From: Trichomonas vaginalis G3
Taxonomy: Eukaryota; Parabasalia; Trichomonadida; Trichomonadidae
Assembly (NCBI RefSeq): GCF_026262505.1
Contig: NC_067206.1
Span: 23,389,896-23,453,895 of the forward strand
Reading direction: 5' to 3'
DNA length: 64,000 nt
Part shown: positions 29,879 through 40,865 of the stretch, one piece after another
How the letters are laid out: every line of letters begins with the position of its first letter
How positions within the stretch are numbered: position 1 is the stretch's first letter
Notes under the pieces: generated by a model
The model's input: the letters and a program-made list of their open reading frames with translations, nothing else
The model's database searches: none
What the model was told of the DNA's origin: nothing
Translations under genes and position numbers: made by a program

Positions 29879-31520
29879 TATAAGAATTTCCGAAAAAGTG
29901 ACACCCAAAAAGTGACACTTTCAATAGGGGGTAACACTTAAAAAGTGACAATTTAAAATCCACAATAAATAAAAATAATAAATTTTTTAGTCTATTAAAT
30001 TATTCTTTTCTTTGAAATCCTCTAAAAATCCTTCGAAATGTTCTAAAATATAATCTGGAGAATTATAACAAAATTCATTAATTTCTAACATATACGTATC
30101 TAACAATTCATTTGGAATTTCAAACGATCTTAAATATGTAATTGAATTTTGTATCTTCTCATTTATTTGAGAAAGTTTTTCTTCAGCATTTTCCAATAAA
30201 AATCTTAATGGATTCAAATTGGCTTCTTGATTCTGAACAAAATTTAATACTTGGTATAAACGTGATTGAACTTCTCTTTTCAATTTTGTTTTATAATCTG
30301 TCAATCGAGGCTCGCGAATTCTAATTGAAGGAATAAAACCTGTTTGAAGTAAATCTTTAATACGATAAAAGTAATTGGGTGCAACTTCTTCTAAAAGATT
30401 TTTGACAAAAACATCAATTCTTTGATTTTTAACGCAGCCAAAATCGTGATATTTTATCTTTTTAAATAAAGATTCAGAAACGTTATTCACAACGGTTAAT
30501 TCATTTGGTCTGGCAGCGGCTATCCACTGTTGTTTATGAATGTCCCACTGACGTGTAAAGTATTGATTAAATTCCAATTGATCTTGAATTTTATCAATAA
30601 TGTGCTCTTTATACATTTTTCATCTTCTTCTGATAATAACATAATCATAAATTCACTTCTGATCTAATCTCTTCATCATTTATCTTTGAGAGATTCTTTT
30701 TAAGTGCGCGTATTACATGTAGCGCGCACCAAAAGATATTGCACTCCGGAAATGAATTCCTAATCCCGTTGAAAATGTTTAGTGCACAGTCAGACATGAT
30801 AAATTCAGGTTCTGTGTGAGTTGTTTCAAAATATTTACTTAAGCAAAAAGAAATATTTTCACTATTATCTGGATATATTATAAAATAACACAAAGGGATA
30901 GAATGAGTATTAGCAAATTTGGTAGCTAATACATAAAAAGGAAATCCATGAATAATTAATTTAAACGTAGAGTCTAAGTGATAAATTGGTGGTTTTTCAT
31001 GAATTTGAGAGATCATATCATTATCAGAGTAAATAAAAACCAATTTGTCTGGAAAATCAGTATCTTCACCTTGAATGTCAAAATAAATAAGGTCATCATG
31101 TTGATCTTCCCATTGATTAACATAGTTTTGTAAAGATTGAAATTGATTTAAAGATATGTCTGGTAAAGATCTCATAAGATCTTTTTGTTGTAAATAATAT
31201 TTCAATTGATTGCAGTTTGTTTCATAGTCATGTGAATACAAGTATGATCTTTAGGTATTTCAAGCGTTTTGTTGACTTCTTGTGTTGCATTAAGTGGACT
31301 TTCGTGATTCATGAGAAATTTTTTAATCCAAGCACGGTAAGTACCACTTGTAGGTGTATTTTTATGTTGTGGTGGTGGTCCTGAGTGAATATGAGTTAAG
31401 TTTGCAGATTTAAAAATGTAATTGTCGAAATTTTTAATAAATTTAAAGCCTGCTGGGCAGCCTTCGTATTCGCATCGGTGGTAGATTAATACTCCTGTTC
31501 CAATTGATAGTTTTTGTGGG
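29879..31520 (-). mobile_element. MULE (Mutator-like) element, 3' part, left of the nested Maverick
   Basis: The terminus ATAAGAATTTCCGAAAAAGT followed by GACA pairs with the right terminus (54652-54676), a terminal inverted repeat of about 23 bp with one mismatch. Extra AAAAAGTGACA words follow at 29908-29960. The MULE-type transposase gene runs leftward. Maverick copy 2 splits the element at 31515-31520. Confidence 0.7.
29987..31520 (-). pseudogene. MULE transposase, main part, frameshifted
   Basis: Read leftward from the Maverick junction there is a zinc-finger-like RCEYEGC ... THIHS module (about 31450-31380), as in FLYWCH/WRKY-GCM1-type MULE N-termini. The MULE catalytic domain follows: YHLDSTFKLIIHGFP (first Asp), EFIMSDCALNIFNGI (second Asp), then the CALHVIRALKKNL helix. 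The last third (29987-30616) has the VNNVSESLFKKIK segment expected after the third acidic residue. Frames change near 31250 and twice near 30616-30650, so the gene is dead. The 5' end is at 53212-53332. Confidence 0.75.
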
Positions 31521-31712
31521 AGTTAGTACACCAGTCTTGGGTATGGTGGCACTGCGTTCCACCTTACCCAATACTTGTGAATTTGACACTTTACAAAACC
31601 GCTAACGTACATTTTACAACACGAACACAAAACTAACTTAACCTTAAATATTTACAAAGCCGCCAACAATTTCACCTCACCAACGAACTCACTAATGAAA
31701 AAATAAACGTTC

Positions 31713-31997
31713 TCATAAATTTTCTTCTATATCTTCATCGTCAGTGTTAACTCTATTGTAGTCATACTTGAAGTCATAAAGTTTCTCAAGTTTTGAAATG
31801 CATAGTCTTGTTAACTTACCTTCATCATCATAAGTTTTTATAAAACTACCATGACAATCTTTATAAACAGTCAATGTATAGTCAACTGGTCTAGGATGAA
31901 GTGTAAAGAACATGTTATACTCAGGAAGGAAGAATAAATGTTTAAATGTATGTTTGTTATATTTTTCGATTTGTATGAGTTGCTTTTGTTCCCACAT
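31713..31997 (-). CDS. terminal-repeat gene of Maverick copy 2 (94 aa)
   Basis: The small protein has alternating short strands (IEKYNKHTFKHLFFLPEYN, YTLTVYKDCHGSFIKTYD) and an acidic end. It is the homologue of 11223-11543. A second, broken copy lies in the right repeat at 52737-53019. It reads towards the tip of the element. The function is unknown. Confidence 0.6.
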   Translation of the reverse strand: MWEQKQLIQIEKYNKHTFKHLFFLPEYNMFFTLHPRPVDYTLTVYKDCHGSFIKTYDDEGKLTRLCISKLEKLYDFKYDYNRVNTDDEDIEENL

Positions 31998-32096
31998 TTA
32001 TATAAAAATAAAATAAAAATAAAATAAAAAATAAACTTAAAAATAAATGATATCACCACCCTCACACGTATGAAAACATAGCACAAAAATAAATTT

Positions 32097-32144
32097 AGGG
32101 TAGATGGGTATATCTAACCCGATTTCTAACCTCATTTCTACCCT
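32097..32144 (-). repeat. copy-2-type iterated palindrome, left terminal repeat
   Basis: On the minus strand it reads GGGTAGAAATGA, GGTTAGAAATCG, GGTTAGATATACCC, then ATCTACCCTAAA. It has the same 12-base layout as the copy-1 motif with a different core. It lies just after the stop of the gene at 32160. Confidence 0.85.
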
Positions 32145-32159
32145 GTTGAATTCATTGCT

Positions 32160-32396
32160 TTATAACTCTCTTCCTTTCTCCAACTCTTCTAGCTTCTTCT
32201 TAAGTTCAGCAATGTTGTCCTCATGAAGTTTAATCTTTCTCAAAATTCCTTCTTTATCTAATGGTTGCTTTATCTTTCTAAACTGAACTCTACCATCCTT
32301 CATAGTATGAATGTAAAAACCTTCTGGAATAGTTCCTGATTTAATGTATTCTACCAAAAACTTTTGTTTCCTTGCTTCAGTGACTTTATTTGTCAT
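32160..32396 (-). CDS. Maverick small helical protein (78 aa)
   Basis: It starts at the ATG at 32394-32396 (MTNKVTEARKQ). A short mixed N-terminal part (FYIHTMKDGRVQFRKIKQP) resembles one in the 142-aa protein at 34530-34958 (FYYVSQSKDGKIYVRKRKVP), suggesting a shared small module. The C-terminus is a charged coiled coil (IAELKKKLEELEKGREL). The last codons lie in the terminal repeat. The function is unknown. Confidence 0.5.
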   Translation of the reverse strand: MTNKVTEARKQKFLVEYIKSGTIPEGFYIHTMKDGRVQFRKIKQPLDKEGILRKIKLHEDNIAELKKKLEELEKGREL

Positions 32397-32439
32397 TTCA
32401 ATCAAATAAAAATTTTAATATTAAATAAAAATAACGTTA

Positions 32440-32899
32440 TTTTTTCAGTAAGGAAACGCAGGAGTTTTACGATTTATTTGAGGAGTAGGTTCTGGTTTAA
32501 ATGTTGGAGTCGGTTTAGGAGTTGACTTTTGAACAGGAGTTTGTACTTCCATAGGTTCAGGAGTCATTGAAGGTTTTGCTTGTGAAGGCGTTTTGGCGAA
32601 GGTGTTGGAGTTTGTTTAACTTCAGCTACTTCAGTATTATTTACAACATTTGCTTTATTTCTTTTCAACATCATAACTGCTCCTGCTGTAGCTAGCAAAC
32701 CTAGTGGGAGACCATATCTTATATAAGGACTTGACCAAATGCTATTTTTGACAGGAGCTGGTGGAACACCTAACCTTGGTGAGACTGCTCTTTGCCATTG
32801 TGCAGCTCGTAAGAAATATTCAATAGGTGCTCCATAATCGTTTGGTAAAGTTTGTTTCATAGATGGTGAAGGTTCACGAGAGCTTGATGAAGAACTCAT
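32440..32899 (-). pseudogene. Maverick small membrane protein, broken
   Basis: After a Ser-rich start there is one hydrophobic segment (YGLPLGLLATAGAVMMLKR) near residues 63-81 and a Pro/Thr-rich tail. A single-pass membrane protein with a proline-rich region fits an internal virion-membrane or entry protein, but this is inference. The gene is broken about once. Confidence 0.5.
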
Positions 32900-32929
32900 T
32901 TATAAGCTTTAAAAATAAACGTTCATCCT

Positions 32930-34502
32930 TTATTCCTCACCGTCGTCCGTAGCTAAGTTATAGTCATCTAATCTTATTATTGGGATTCCATTAGCACGCA
33001 CCTGAATGGCAAAGCAACAATCCCTCATAAATCCAATAAGTGGCTTTGGTACATTTTCAGTTGCTAGTTCAATAGGTCCTTTAACAGACAATTTGTATGT
33101 TATTGGAGCAGTAGATGTTTGACCTTGCTGGAAGCAAAAGTCCACTTCTGTTGGAAAACCACATAAGAAATGTGTGTTGTCATAGCTATCCCATTTATGT
33201 TCCACACTACCATCATCCACCAATGACCTCATAACATCTTCATTAAATCCTATCATATCATTGTTTGTATTGCAAGCGTTCGCAACCATTTCATAAAATA
33301 CAGGTCCATATGATTTTTCAGGTTCTGCAGGCATATTTCCATAAGCTCCCATGGAAAGCTGAAGATATTTAAACTTAGGGTTCTCAAAATTAACATAATA
33401 GTTGTCTTTCTTTCTAAATAGTGCCCAAATACTTTTAACATTAATAGGCGTATAAGCTGCTGTAAATGTTGCACTTGAACTATCTGTATTCTTTGAGAAT
33501 GAACCGTCCATAGGAATCCAATCCATAACTTTAACAGGAAAACATAAAGCCTCGTTTGTATAATGTTCTACAAGTTCTGTATAAATGTTAGGGTCTAAAG
33601 AGAATGACTTTGGATGAATGAAACATTCATTAAAATCCATCTTTGTTCGAAATAGTTGCTGGGTTACAGTTGTAATAGTAACTGTTCCACTAGCTTCTAC
33701 TGCCTTCGTTATCATAGTGAATGGTTCATTCCATGGAACAAATTTATTTGTCGGGGATTTGAATCTGAAGCAAATGCAACTTTAAGAGTTGGATTGAAAG
33801 CAATGATATCATTTACAGATATAGATGTGCATTGTAAGGCGTCGCTACTGAACTTTACTTTAAGCTGAATGTTTCCTGCAAAAGCTGGAATAAATCGAAT
33901 AGCTTCTAATGGAAGGAATCTTCTAACAGGAATTCTTAAACGAAGCTTAAAATCAAATGATTTTCCTGCTGTAATTGGACCACTAACAATTTGTCCTGTT
34001 CTGCATGTTCCCGAATGACTCCATACATCTTCATGTCGAGTCTTGAGAAAACATCTACTTTCTTTATTTGTTCGGTAGTTTGTGAGTTTGAAGTTATATA
34101 TGCTTCTTCTCTTGCGTTGTCTTGAGAATATACGATACGACCATTTGCAAGGATTTGATATCCAGCAACTGCATAGAAAGCGTCATCGAAACCAATCCAA
34201 AATCCTGGTGGGTTTGTTTTATTGGAACCTGAACCAATTTCTTTATCTACAATAAATTGACCTTCCATTTTATACGTAATGAATGTATTGTAAAGGTCCA
34301 ACATATTTTCACCAGGAGGTGAGAGATTGAATGTTACCCATGTGTTATCTTTAGCAGTTCCAGGTTGTGATGGAATCTTTGCGTCAGAATATTTTCTATT
34401 AGTGTCACCAATTTGAACTGCATTGTCTATGATATCGAAATATGAGCGAATCTGATGAATATGCTCTGCTGGAGTAAATTCGTTTAGCTGTTCGTTCTGC
34501 AT
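32930..34502 (-). pseudogene. Maverick major capsid protein candidate, broken
   Basis: The region would encode roughly 520 residues, the usual size of a Polinton double-jelly-roll major capsid protein. The upstream part has FWIGFDDAFYAVAGYQILANG, and the downstream part is beta-rich with FCGFPTEVDFCFQQGQ and PIIRLDDYNL. Position between small genes and the polymerase also fits. The assignment rests on size, strand-rich composition and context, not on a fold comparison. It is broken about two times. The corresponding part of copy 1 is outside the window. Confidence 0.55.
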
Positions 34503-34529
34503 GTATTTACTTCAGATAAAAATATCTAT

Positions 34530-34958
34530 TTACTTCATTATTCTCACTCTTCTTCTTGGCATTCGTGGTGGAAGTTGTTTCTTGACATTTTCAATGAACT
34601 GTACATTCTCTTTTGTCTCAACTTCTTTCACTGGTGGGTCAGGGTTCTTTGACTCGGTTTGTTTTTCAATGAAATTCACGAACTTTGCAATAAGCTCTTG
34701 GTTCGTTATTGAAAGTACATCTGGCTTCTTTTCTTCTTGTTCTATTGACTTTTCAGTTTGAATAGAAGGCTTAACATGGGCTTCGCCCTCGGTGCCATGC
34801 ACCTTAATGTTGTCGCTTTCTGCATTCGCTAATGGAACCTTTCTTTTTCTTACGTATATTTTACCATCTTTACTCTGACTTACGTAATAGAAAGGATGTT
34901 GTATTCCTCTTGCGTCATTTAATATAATAGACTCTCGCTCTGATTTTGACAAGCTCAT
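34530..34958 (-). CDS. Maverick protein, unrecognised (142 aa)
   Basis: The N-terminal module contains GIQHPFYYVSQSKDGKIYVR, similar to the 78-aa protein at 32160. It is followed by a linker partly encoded by a GC-rich mini-hairpin (34778-34788, HGTEGEAHVK), then a helix and a Pro/Arg-rich basic end (LPPRMPRRRVRIMK). It lies on the same strand as the capsid candidate, just upstream. It may be a small virion protein. Confidence 0.5.
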   Translation of the reverse strand: MSLSKSERESIILNDARGIQHPFYYVSQSKDGKIYVRKRKVPLANAESDNIKVHGTEGEAHVKPSIQTEKSIEQEEKKPDVLSITNQELIAKFVNFIEKQTESKNPDPPVKEVETKENVQFIENVKKQLPPRMPRRRVRIMK

Positions 34959-35003
34959 TTTACATCGGTTAAAGTTTTAATTTTGTTTTTTATCTGCAGT
35001 CAA

Positions 35004-35264
35004 ATGACTCAGACAAGTCATATGGACAAGACCCAAGGGGTCATAGATGTTGAAGCATTGAAGAAAGAAATTCGTGAGCAAATTTTATCCGAACTGAAGG
35101 AACAAAAACAAGAACAAAAGCCAGAGAGACCAAAGAGAAAACTTAGTGAAAAACAACTTGCTGCATTAGCTGCTGGAAGACAAAAGAACCCAAGACTACT
35201 GGCGAAAAAAGCTAGAGAAGAAGCTGAAGCAAAAGCTAAAGAAGCTGAAGCAAAGAAAGAGTAA
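35004..35264 (+). CDS. Maverick small Lys/Glu-rich protein (about 86 aa)
   Basis: I choose the ATG at 35004 (MTQTSHMDK); an upstream start in the same frame is possible. The rest is a long charged helix (VEALKKEIREQILSELKEQK) and an Ala/Lys/Glu-rich end, with a KRKLSEKQLAALAAGRQKN segment that could bind DNA. It is followed 24 bases later by the next gene on the same strand. Confidence 0.5.
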   Translation: MTQTSHMDKTQGVIDVEALKKEIREQILSELKEQKQEQKPERPKRKLSEKQLAALAAGRQKNPRLLAKKAREEAEAKAKEAEAKKE

Positions 35265-35288
35265 ATGGTTTATTTTTATCCGAATTAA

Positions 35289-36146
35289 ATGTATAGACAA
35301 ATACCTTTATCTGTTGCGTTCAGTAGTGAAAACCCTGACGTCAAAATAAAGGGGAACAGAGTAACGTTTAAGTTTCCAACAGACTGGATTGTGAACATAA
35401 ATGAAGAGAAGTACATTGGCATAACAAATATGTATATAACACGTGCTTTCAGAAAGGTTGACTTTATACTTCAAGTCGAGATAGAAAATGACGAACAGTC
35501 TTTAAGCGCCCAAAACATTCACATATACAAATACTTTAAAAACAGTACGACGTTAGAAGACTGTATAATTACATTTTACGAAAATTTTCAAAAGAAGTTT
35601 AACATTGAAGTACAAACTTTACAGCCTTTACGTGAGTTTCTTGCACAACTGAAAGAAGAAGGAATTGTAGAAAGATTAATAGCTTTTCATTACGAGTTTG
35701 TACCAAATGAAGATGGAACACATGACTGTCAATTCATTGTATTCTCACCATTCAATGAAGTAGCTAAAAAGAAAGAAAATCCATTACGTATAAGATTTCA
35801 AATCTCTGAACCAAGTGATGATTTCAAAAATGTTTTCAATTATGATGCAATGCTTCCGAGGAAAAATGATTTTTCCGAAATTAGATTTCCAGGTATTTGG
35901 GATAGAAAACAAGCAATATTATATTCAAACCTAAGTAAAGGAGTTGAAAATGAGTTCATTGGTCATACAAGAACTTCACCACTTCCTAACCCTAAATACT
36001 ATAAATTAACTGGCTTCAATCGTGAGTTTTGGATAGACATGTTCTCCACTCATGACCATAACTGCCCAGTGTTCTTACCTCCAGACCATAAGGACTGTCT
36101 CTATATTGAAGCACAACTCTTAAACTCTACCATCGCAGTATTGTAA
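35289..36146 (+). CDS. Maverick structural-protein candidate (285 aa)
   Basis: This beta-rich protein has VTFKFPTDWIVNINEEKYIGI and FRKVDFILQVEIEND, then a helix (EDCIITFYENFQKKF). The layout parallels 9438-10319 (YPRHWVEYVGGEKAIEI, RTILL, helix), suggesting paralogues. Minor capsid or penton is my best inference. It converges on the polymerase gene, with a twin mini-hairpin (36157-36181) in the gap. Confidence 0.5.
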   Translation: MYRQIPLSVAFSSENPDVKIKGNRVTFKFPTDWIVNINEEKYIGITNMYITRAFRKVDFILQVEIENDEQSLSAQNIHIYKYFKNSTTLEDCIITFYENFQKKFNIEVQTLQPLREFLAQLKEEGIVERLIAFHYEFVPNEDGTHDCQFIVFSPFNEVAKKKENPLRIRFQISEPSDDFKNVFNYDAMLPRKNDFSEIRFPGIWDRKQAILYSNLSKGVENEFIGHTRTSPLPNPKYYKLTGFNREFWIDMFSTHDHNCPVFLPPDHKDCLYIEAQLLNSTIAVL

Positions 36147-36156
36147 ATGACCACAT

Positions 36157-36181
36157 GGGCTTCGCCCTTGCCGCTAGCGGC
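36157..36181 (+). repeat. twin GC-rich mini-hairpin
   Basis: GGGCTTCGCCC and GCCGCTAGCGGC are separated by two bases, the reverse orientation of the 10430 unit. It lies in the short gap between two convergent genes. Confidence 0.8.
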
Positions 36182-36227
36182 TTATTTTTATCATGAATGG
36201 TCTCACTGCTGACAAAAATAAATGACC

Positions 36228-39200
36228 TCAGAACTTCAACTTACGAATAAAGCTTGTTTTAGTCGTTATTGAGAAGTTAAACTTTTCAGCAAAGCAAGGA
36301 ATAGAAGACTTACATAAGTCGAATGCAATCTCTTGACCGTCATAAAGTGCTTTATATAACTTCATAACACTGAACTCAGAGTCTTTGTCAAATTTTCCTT
36401 GCGGAACCATTAAACCTTTATCTTCATCATAGAAACACTGAACAGAGTCAGGAAACATTTCATTAGCGGTTAAAGCAATAACATCTTGCTTCACGCCTTT
36501 CATTCTGCAGTGAAATGCAACTTCATTTAAATCATTCGTGAGTAAGTCTATGTAAGTCTTCTTTCCACAAAATATTGACTTGTATGCTAAACTTTGTTTA
36601 TCTTTTGTGATTTCTGCAAAGTCGCTATGAAATTGACCAAGGTTTTTACCAATGAGAACTCTTCCATAACGTTTCTCAAACTCTTCAGCTAAACGAGGGA
36701 TATCTTCATTGTAGAGATGCATACTGTCCGTATCGCTATAAAAGATGTCCATTCCTAAGTCCTCAGCAGTACAGAATACTTCACACATTATTCTCTTCGA
36801 CATAGACAGAATATTAACACCAAGTGGACAGAAGTTAAAGTATCTGCAAATGCTTTTCGTTAGCTTGAAAATAGTTTTATCTGAACCATCCAAACCTTCG
36901 AACTTCACTATATGGTTGTAGTTTCTGATGGCATATCTTATAGCATCTTTGTCATTTACTATGGTTATTTTTGACTCAATAGGAGATAGAATAGTTTTGC
37001 CATATAATAGCTGTTCAGAATGAGCTTTATATTTTCTTGCAAAGGATTTCCTTCTTTCTTATACTTTAACCTTAACTCAAAACTTCTTTACTTCATCTCT
37101 TATTCTAATATCTCTGTTTCCATCGTAATAGTATCCTTGCAACACTTCACATTTGACACCTTGATATTTTATGAGGTCTTGTAATGTTATATGGTCAACA
37201 TACATTAAACAGCAAGTGTTTTGAACTTCTGGGAACGTTAAGTTCTGGATTTAGTTCAGGGTCACAAACTATTAAAGGAAAGTGTCTATGTATTCCAATC
37301 TCTGTTATCTTAATGAGAACAAAGAAGCCAGACATAAACTTTTCAACAATGGGTTCCTTTTGGTCGTCATTGAATAAATCTCATGAGATACTCTGTGCTT
37401 CATTCATTTCTTTCTTCATAACCTTTGGAATACCTTCTAAAGTATAAAGTCTTGCTATAGCTGATGGATATAATGAAACAGCGTCGAAATCAGCAATGAG
37501 TTTCTTTTTCGCTCTTTTGTTTCATGTTATCTGACAACATACATCTTCCACCTTGAATACAGCGTGAAATAAATTCTCTTGGTTTATTTGAGAGGTCATA
37601 TAAATTTCCATTCGGGAAGTACACTCTGTTCTCAAACAATTTGTTAGCAATAGAACAAATACTAACGTAGTCATAAACGTTTAAATCAAATTCTTTTAAT
37701 ATGTCATTGCGGAACTTAACAAAACCTTCTCTTAAAATTCTTACATCTTGTTTGCAATAAAATGTGCTATACTTTTCTAAGTCGAAGTGGTTTTCATCTA
37801 TTCTGCAACCTTTGATGGAATCTATGTTTTTCATGAATGTATCCGCATCCAGGATAAACTTACACGCTTCAGAAATGACACCAGTTCTGTTGTCATTTGC
37901 TAATAAAGAGCTTGAATAATATTGATACGGAAATACTTCCTTTTCACCACACTGCAAATGAAACATAGCAGGAAATAGTTTAAGCTTCTTATTTATAACA
38001 CTGTAAGAGTCTTTTATAATAATTGCCCTTCCTTTATATAAGCTAGTTATTTGCATTGTTCGTGAACCTTTAATGATGGGAGTTCCTTTCACTTCTGTCA
38101 TGTGTGTTAAGATGAAGTTTATATCATAACTGAGGTTATGGAAATATATTAAACTCTTGTCAGGAAGTCGCTCCAAAAATTCTGTTGCACAGTTCTGACC
38201 CCAAATGCTTTCACTCACTGAACCATCTTCAACTGTCATAACAGATGTTAAAAGCTTTATGAAAGCCATCGGTACTGCACTCAAAGTCAGCAAAGAAAAC
38301 GTGCTCAGGAATGAACTTACATTTAGCTTTATTTACTTCTTTTGACTCGGCTTTCTTCTTCAGTTGTACACAATACTTTGGAGCATATGTCAAATCTTTA
38401 AATAGTGCAAGGTTCTGTTTATATAAGTCGGTCGTATATGTGAAAAGTTCTCCATAAGAAATAGGTTCGAAATATTTGCACTCCCACAATGTTTTCATAA
38501 CATCCCATAACGGTGTTGTTCTATCATAACGAACTACATATTTGTTCTCTCTCTTTGTATAAATCTTCATCTGTTTCTCAATGTTCATTCCACCACACTC
38601 CTTCAAGATTTCTATATAGTTGCGAATGAAATATGTTGTTATTGGTAATCTTTCATTTAGCATGTAGTGGTCTTCAACAAGAAGTAAGTCAATAGTTCGA
38701 ATAGTTTTACATTCTTTTGGTATGTATCTCTTTATTTCATTATGTCTTGAGTCATTGAAGTAACCAATGGTAACATTAAATGCTATACCTGTTGCATCAT
38801 AAATTTCTTGTACTTTACTTTGAGGAAAGTCTCTAACACGAATGACTTCTCTCATGTGGTCAATAGTTTCTTCATTTACTCCAGCCTGAATGCAAGCATA
38901 AACGAAGCAGTTATCTTCTGTCATAAGTGTTGCAGTTCTTTTGTTCAGTTCATTGAAGATTTGGTAGCGTTCAAGATTTATAGGTAATGTGCAAAGATAC
39001 TTCCAGAACTGACCGCTTCTCTTCTTATAAAACTTCTTTTCACCATTATCTTTCCAAAAGCTTTCTATAAGTGCTGGGTTTCCTGTTTTGCTTAAGAGCT
39101 TCCAAAATGGCTTTCTGGTCATTTGTCAGTGTGCTTTCATCTCTATATGGTCTCTTTTTTGGTTTGCCTTTCTTTACATCTGACATCGTTAAGCCTTCAT

Positions 39201-40011
39201 ATTCTGTTAAATCATACATCTTTATTTCAGTAAGATTCTTTATGTTTGTCAAGAAGAAGTCATAGTGCATTTCAACAATACCTGCAGCATTTGCTTCTAT
39301 CTCTGATATAAAGTTCTCCTTCAAGAGCTGATGTAGTAATGTTCCAATATTATTGAGGTTTAACGTAGAACATTCATACTTTCCACCAAGTTTATAACAT
39401 ACCATCCATCTCTGTTGGGAGTTTATTTTAATCTTCTCTAAGAGTCTCATGAAAACCTTACCGAAATGTTTGTGTAAGTAGTCTCTGTTTGGTTCATCTA
39501 AAGCTTCGATGTTAAATTCAATGAGTCTATTGCCTGTCTTAACATTCCTCTTCCTATTCTCTTCATCTTTCTTTAACCATCTCTCACCTTCTTTTGGTTT
39601 GTCGTCAATGGAACGAAGGACATCGTTAGCTTTGCGAACTTGTTCTATAGCGCTCTTAAACATCTCTCTTCTCTGTTGTTTCAGTGTGTCGTCTCTTCTT
39701 CTTGTTTCACCAACGTTTGCATTTGTTATGTCAAACATTTCTCTTCTTACTTCATGAGGTACTGAACGTCTATGATATAAGTCAATAGCAACGTCATTTA
39801 AAGGAAATGCTCTTGCATGGACTTCGTCCTCGCCGCGTTGCGGCTTTATGAACTCATGAATTCTATCATAACTTATTGCACCATTATAGTCATTGAGGAT
39901 GTCAGCGAGTGCTTTTTTGTTTGTTGCGTAATGCTTTGCAACATCTATATTAGCTTCTGTAAGAAGTTGTTTTATTTCCGAGTGTTCTAACTTAGACAAC
40001 TTCCGATACAT
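36228..40011 (-). pseudogene. Maverick protein-primed family B DNA polymerase, broken
   Basis: This is the replication polymerase of Polintons. From the N-terminus there is a long extension (38.3-40.0 kb) holding EDNCFVYACIQAG and LLLVEDHYML, which look like the Cys and His boxes of an OTU-like fold. Next are exonuclease motif I VFFADFEC, motif II YFHNLSYDINF and motif III YCKQDVRIL. Last is polymerase motif C FYSDTDSMH near 36.72 kb. The span (about 1260 codons) is normal for the family. It is broken about five times. Confidence 0.85.
39819..39844 (+). repeat. twin GC-rich mini-hairpin inside the polymerase gene
   Basis: GGACTTCGTCC and GCCGCGTTGCGGC are separated by two bases. On the coding strand it encodes part of KPQRGEDEVHA in the N-terminal extension. 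Confidence 0.75.
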
Positions 40012-40101
40012 CTTTAGTAGGAAATAAAAAAATATTTTTTGAAAAAATTAGATTAGATTTTTTTAAGTTATTTTTCAAAATAATTTAATATTTTTATTTT
40101 A

Positions 40102-40575
40102 ATGAAACACATGCAAGATTGCAAGTTCTTTTCATACAATGCTCTCGCTACTGCCATCAAGAATGAGTTCAATGGCGCTGCAAACGTTAATGTTATCTTT
40201 AACAAGAAGTTTGTGAAAGAATCTAAGTTTGGTCAGTATGTCAGACCATTAGCTATCGTCATTGACCGCAAACGTTATACTTCACAAGAGTTAGCAGTAG
40301 TTTTGAAACAAAAGAGTTTCTTCGTGAATGTCAAAGATACTCATTATACTGTCATAAAGAACTCTAACGTTGACTTCTTCAGTATTGCTATGAATCTTTC
40401 CGAACAGAAAGAATATAAGAAGGGTGAAACTTCTGTGAAATATTATCCTTCATCTCTGAAGACAATAACGAACAAAGATGTTATACAGAAATTCTTACCA
40501 AAGGTTGAAGAAGCTTCTATTGACATTGACGAAGGAAGTGAAATGGTTGAAGAAATAGACCCTGAAGCTTTATAA
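40102..40575 (+). CDS. Maverick protein, unrecognised (157 aa)
   Basis: It is divergent from the polymerase gene across 90 bases of AT-rich DNA that must hold both promoters. The sequence is mixed alpha/beta, with SQELAVVLKQKSFFVNVKD and an acidic C-terminal tail (EEASIDIDEGSEMVEEID). A basic body with an acidic tail next to a polymerase is reminiscent of single-strand-binding proteins, but I see no motif that proves it. Confidence 0.5.
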   Translation: MKHMQDCKFFSYNALATAIKNEFNGAANVNVIFNKKFVKESKFGQYVRPLAIVIDRKRYTSQELAVVLKQKSFFVNVKDTHYTVIKNSNVDFFSIAMNLSEQKEYKKGETSVKYYPSSLKTITNKDVIQKFLPKVEEASIDIDEGSEMVEEIDPEAL

Positions 40576-40591
40576 GAAAATTTATTTTTGG

Positions 40592-40783
40592 TTAGTCTTC
40601 ATATGGATATTTTACAACAATTCCCCAACGTATAGACTTTTCATACGCTTTTTCATAAGCTTTATATACCTTCAGAAATTTTGCATAATCTTTAGAAGCA
40701 TTTAGATATTGTTTAAATGCTTTGTATGTCTTCAGAAATTTTGCATAATCTTTTACATGTTGTTCGTTCTCTTCTTCTGTCAT
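40592..40783 (-). CDS. Maverick small protein with internal repeat (63 aa)
   Basis: The protein contains two copies of a KDYAKFLK-x-YKA unit in a Lys/Tyr-rich helix, starting at MTEEENEQHVKDYAKF. It is convergent with the 157-aa gene. The internal duplication looks recent at the DNA level (CTTCAGAAATTTTGCATAAT appears twice, at 40671 and 40731). The function is unknown. Confidence 0.45.
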   Translation of the reverse strand: MTEEENEQHVKDYAKFLKTYKAFKQYLNASKDYAKFLKVYKAYEKAYEKSIRWGIVVKYPYED

Positions 40784-40865
40784 GAGTTTCCGAATATTCT
40801 AAATTCATGTTCTTTCATATGAGATAAAATTTTATAAAAAAAATAAAATTAGCTTAGATTTTTTT

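Larger units (their letters stand above)
31521..32176 (+). repeat. left terminal inverted repeat of Maverick copy 2
   Basis: Reverse complement of 52556-53210 over nearly its full length. It contains a small gene, an iterated palindrome and the last codons of the gene at 32160. The block TTTGACACTTTACAAAACCG near its end shares TGACACTTTACA with other element ends in this window. Confidence 0.9.

Noticed and set aside
34501-34761. Plus-strand frame opposite the 142-aa Maverick gene
   Set aside because: Antisense shadow; the minus-strand gene has the module shared with 32160-32396.
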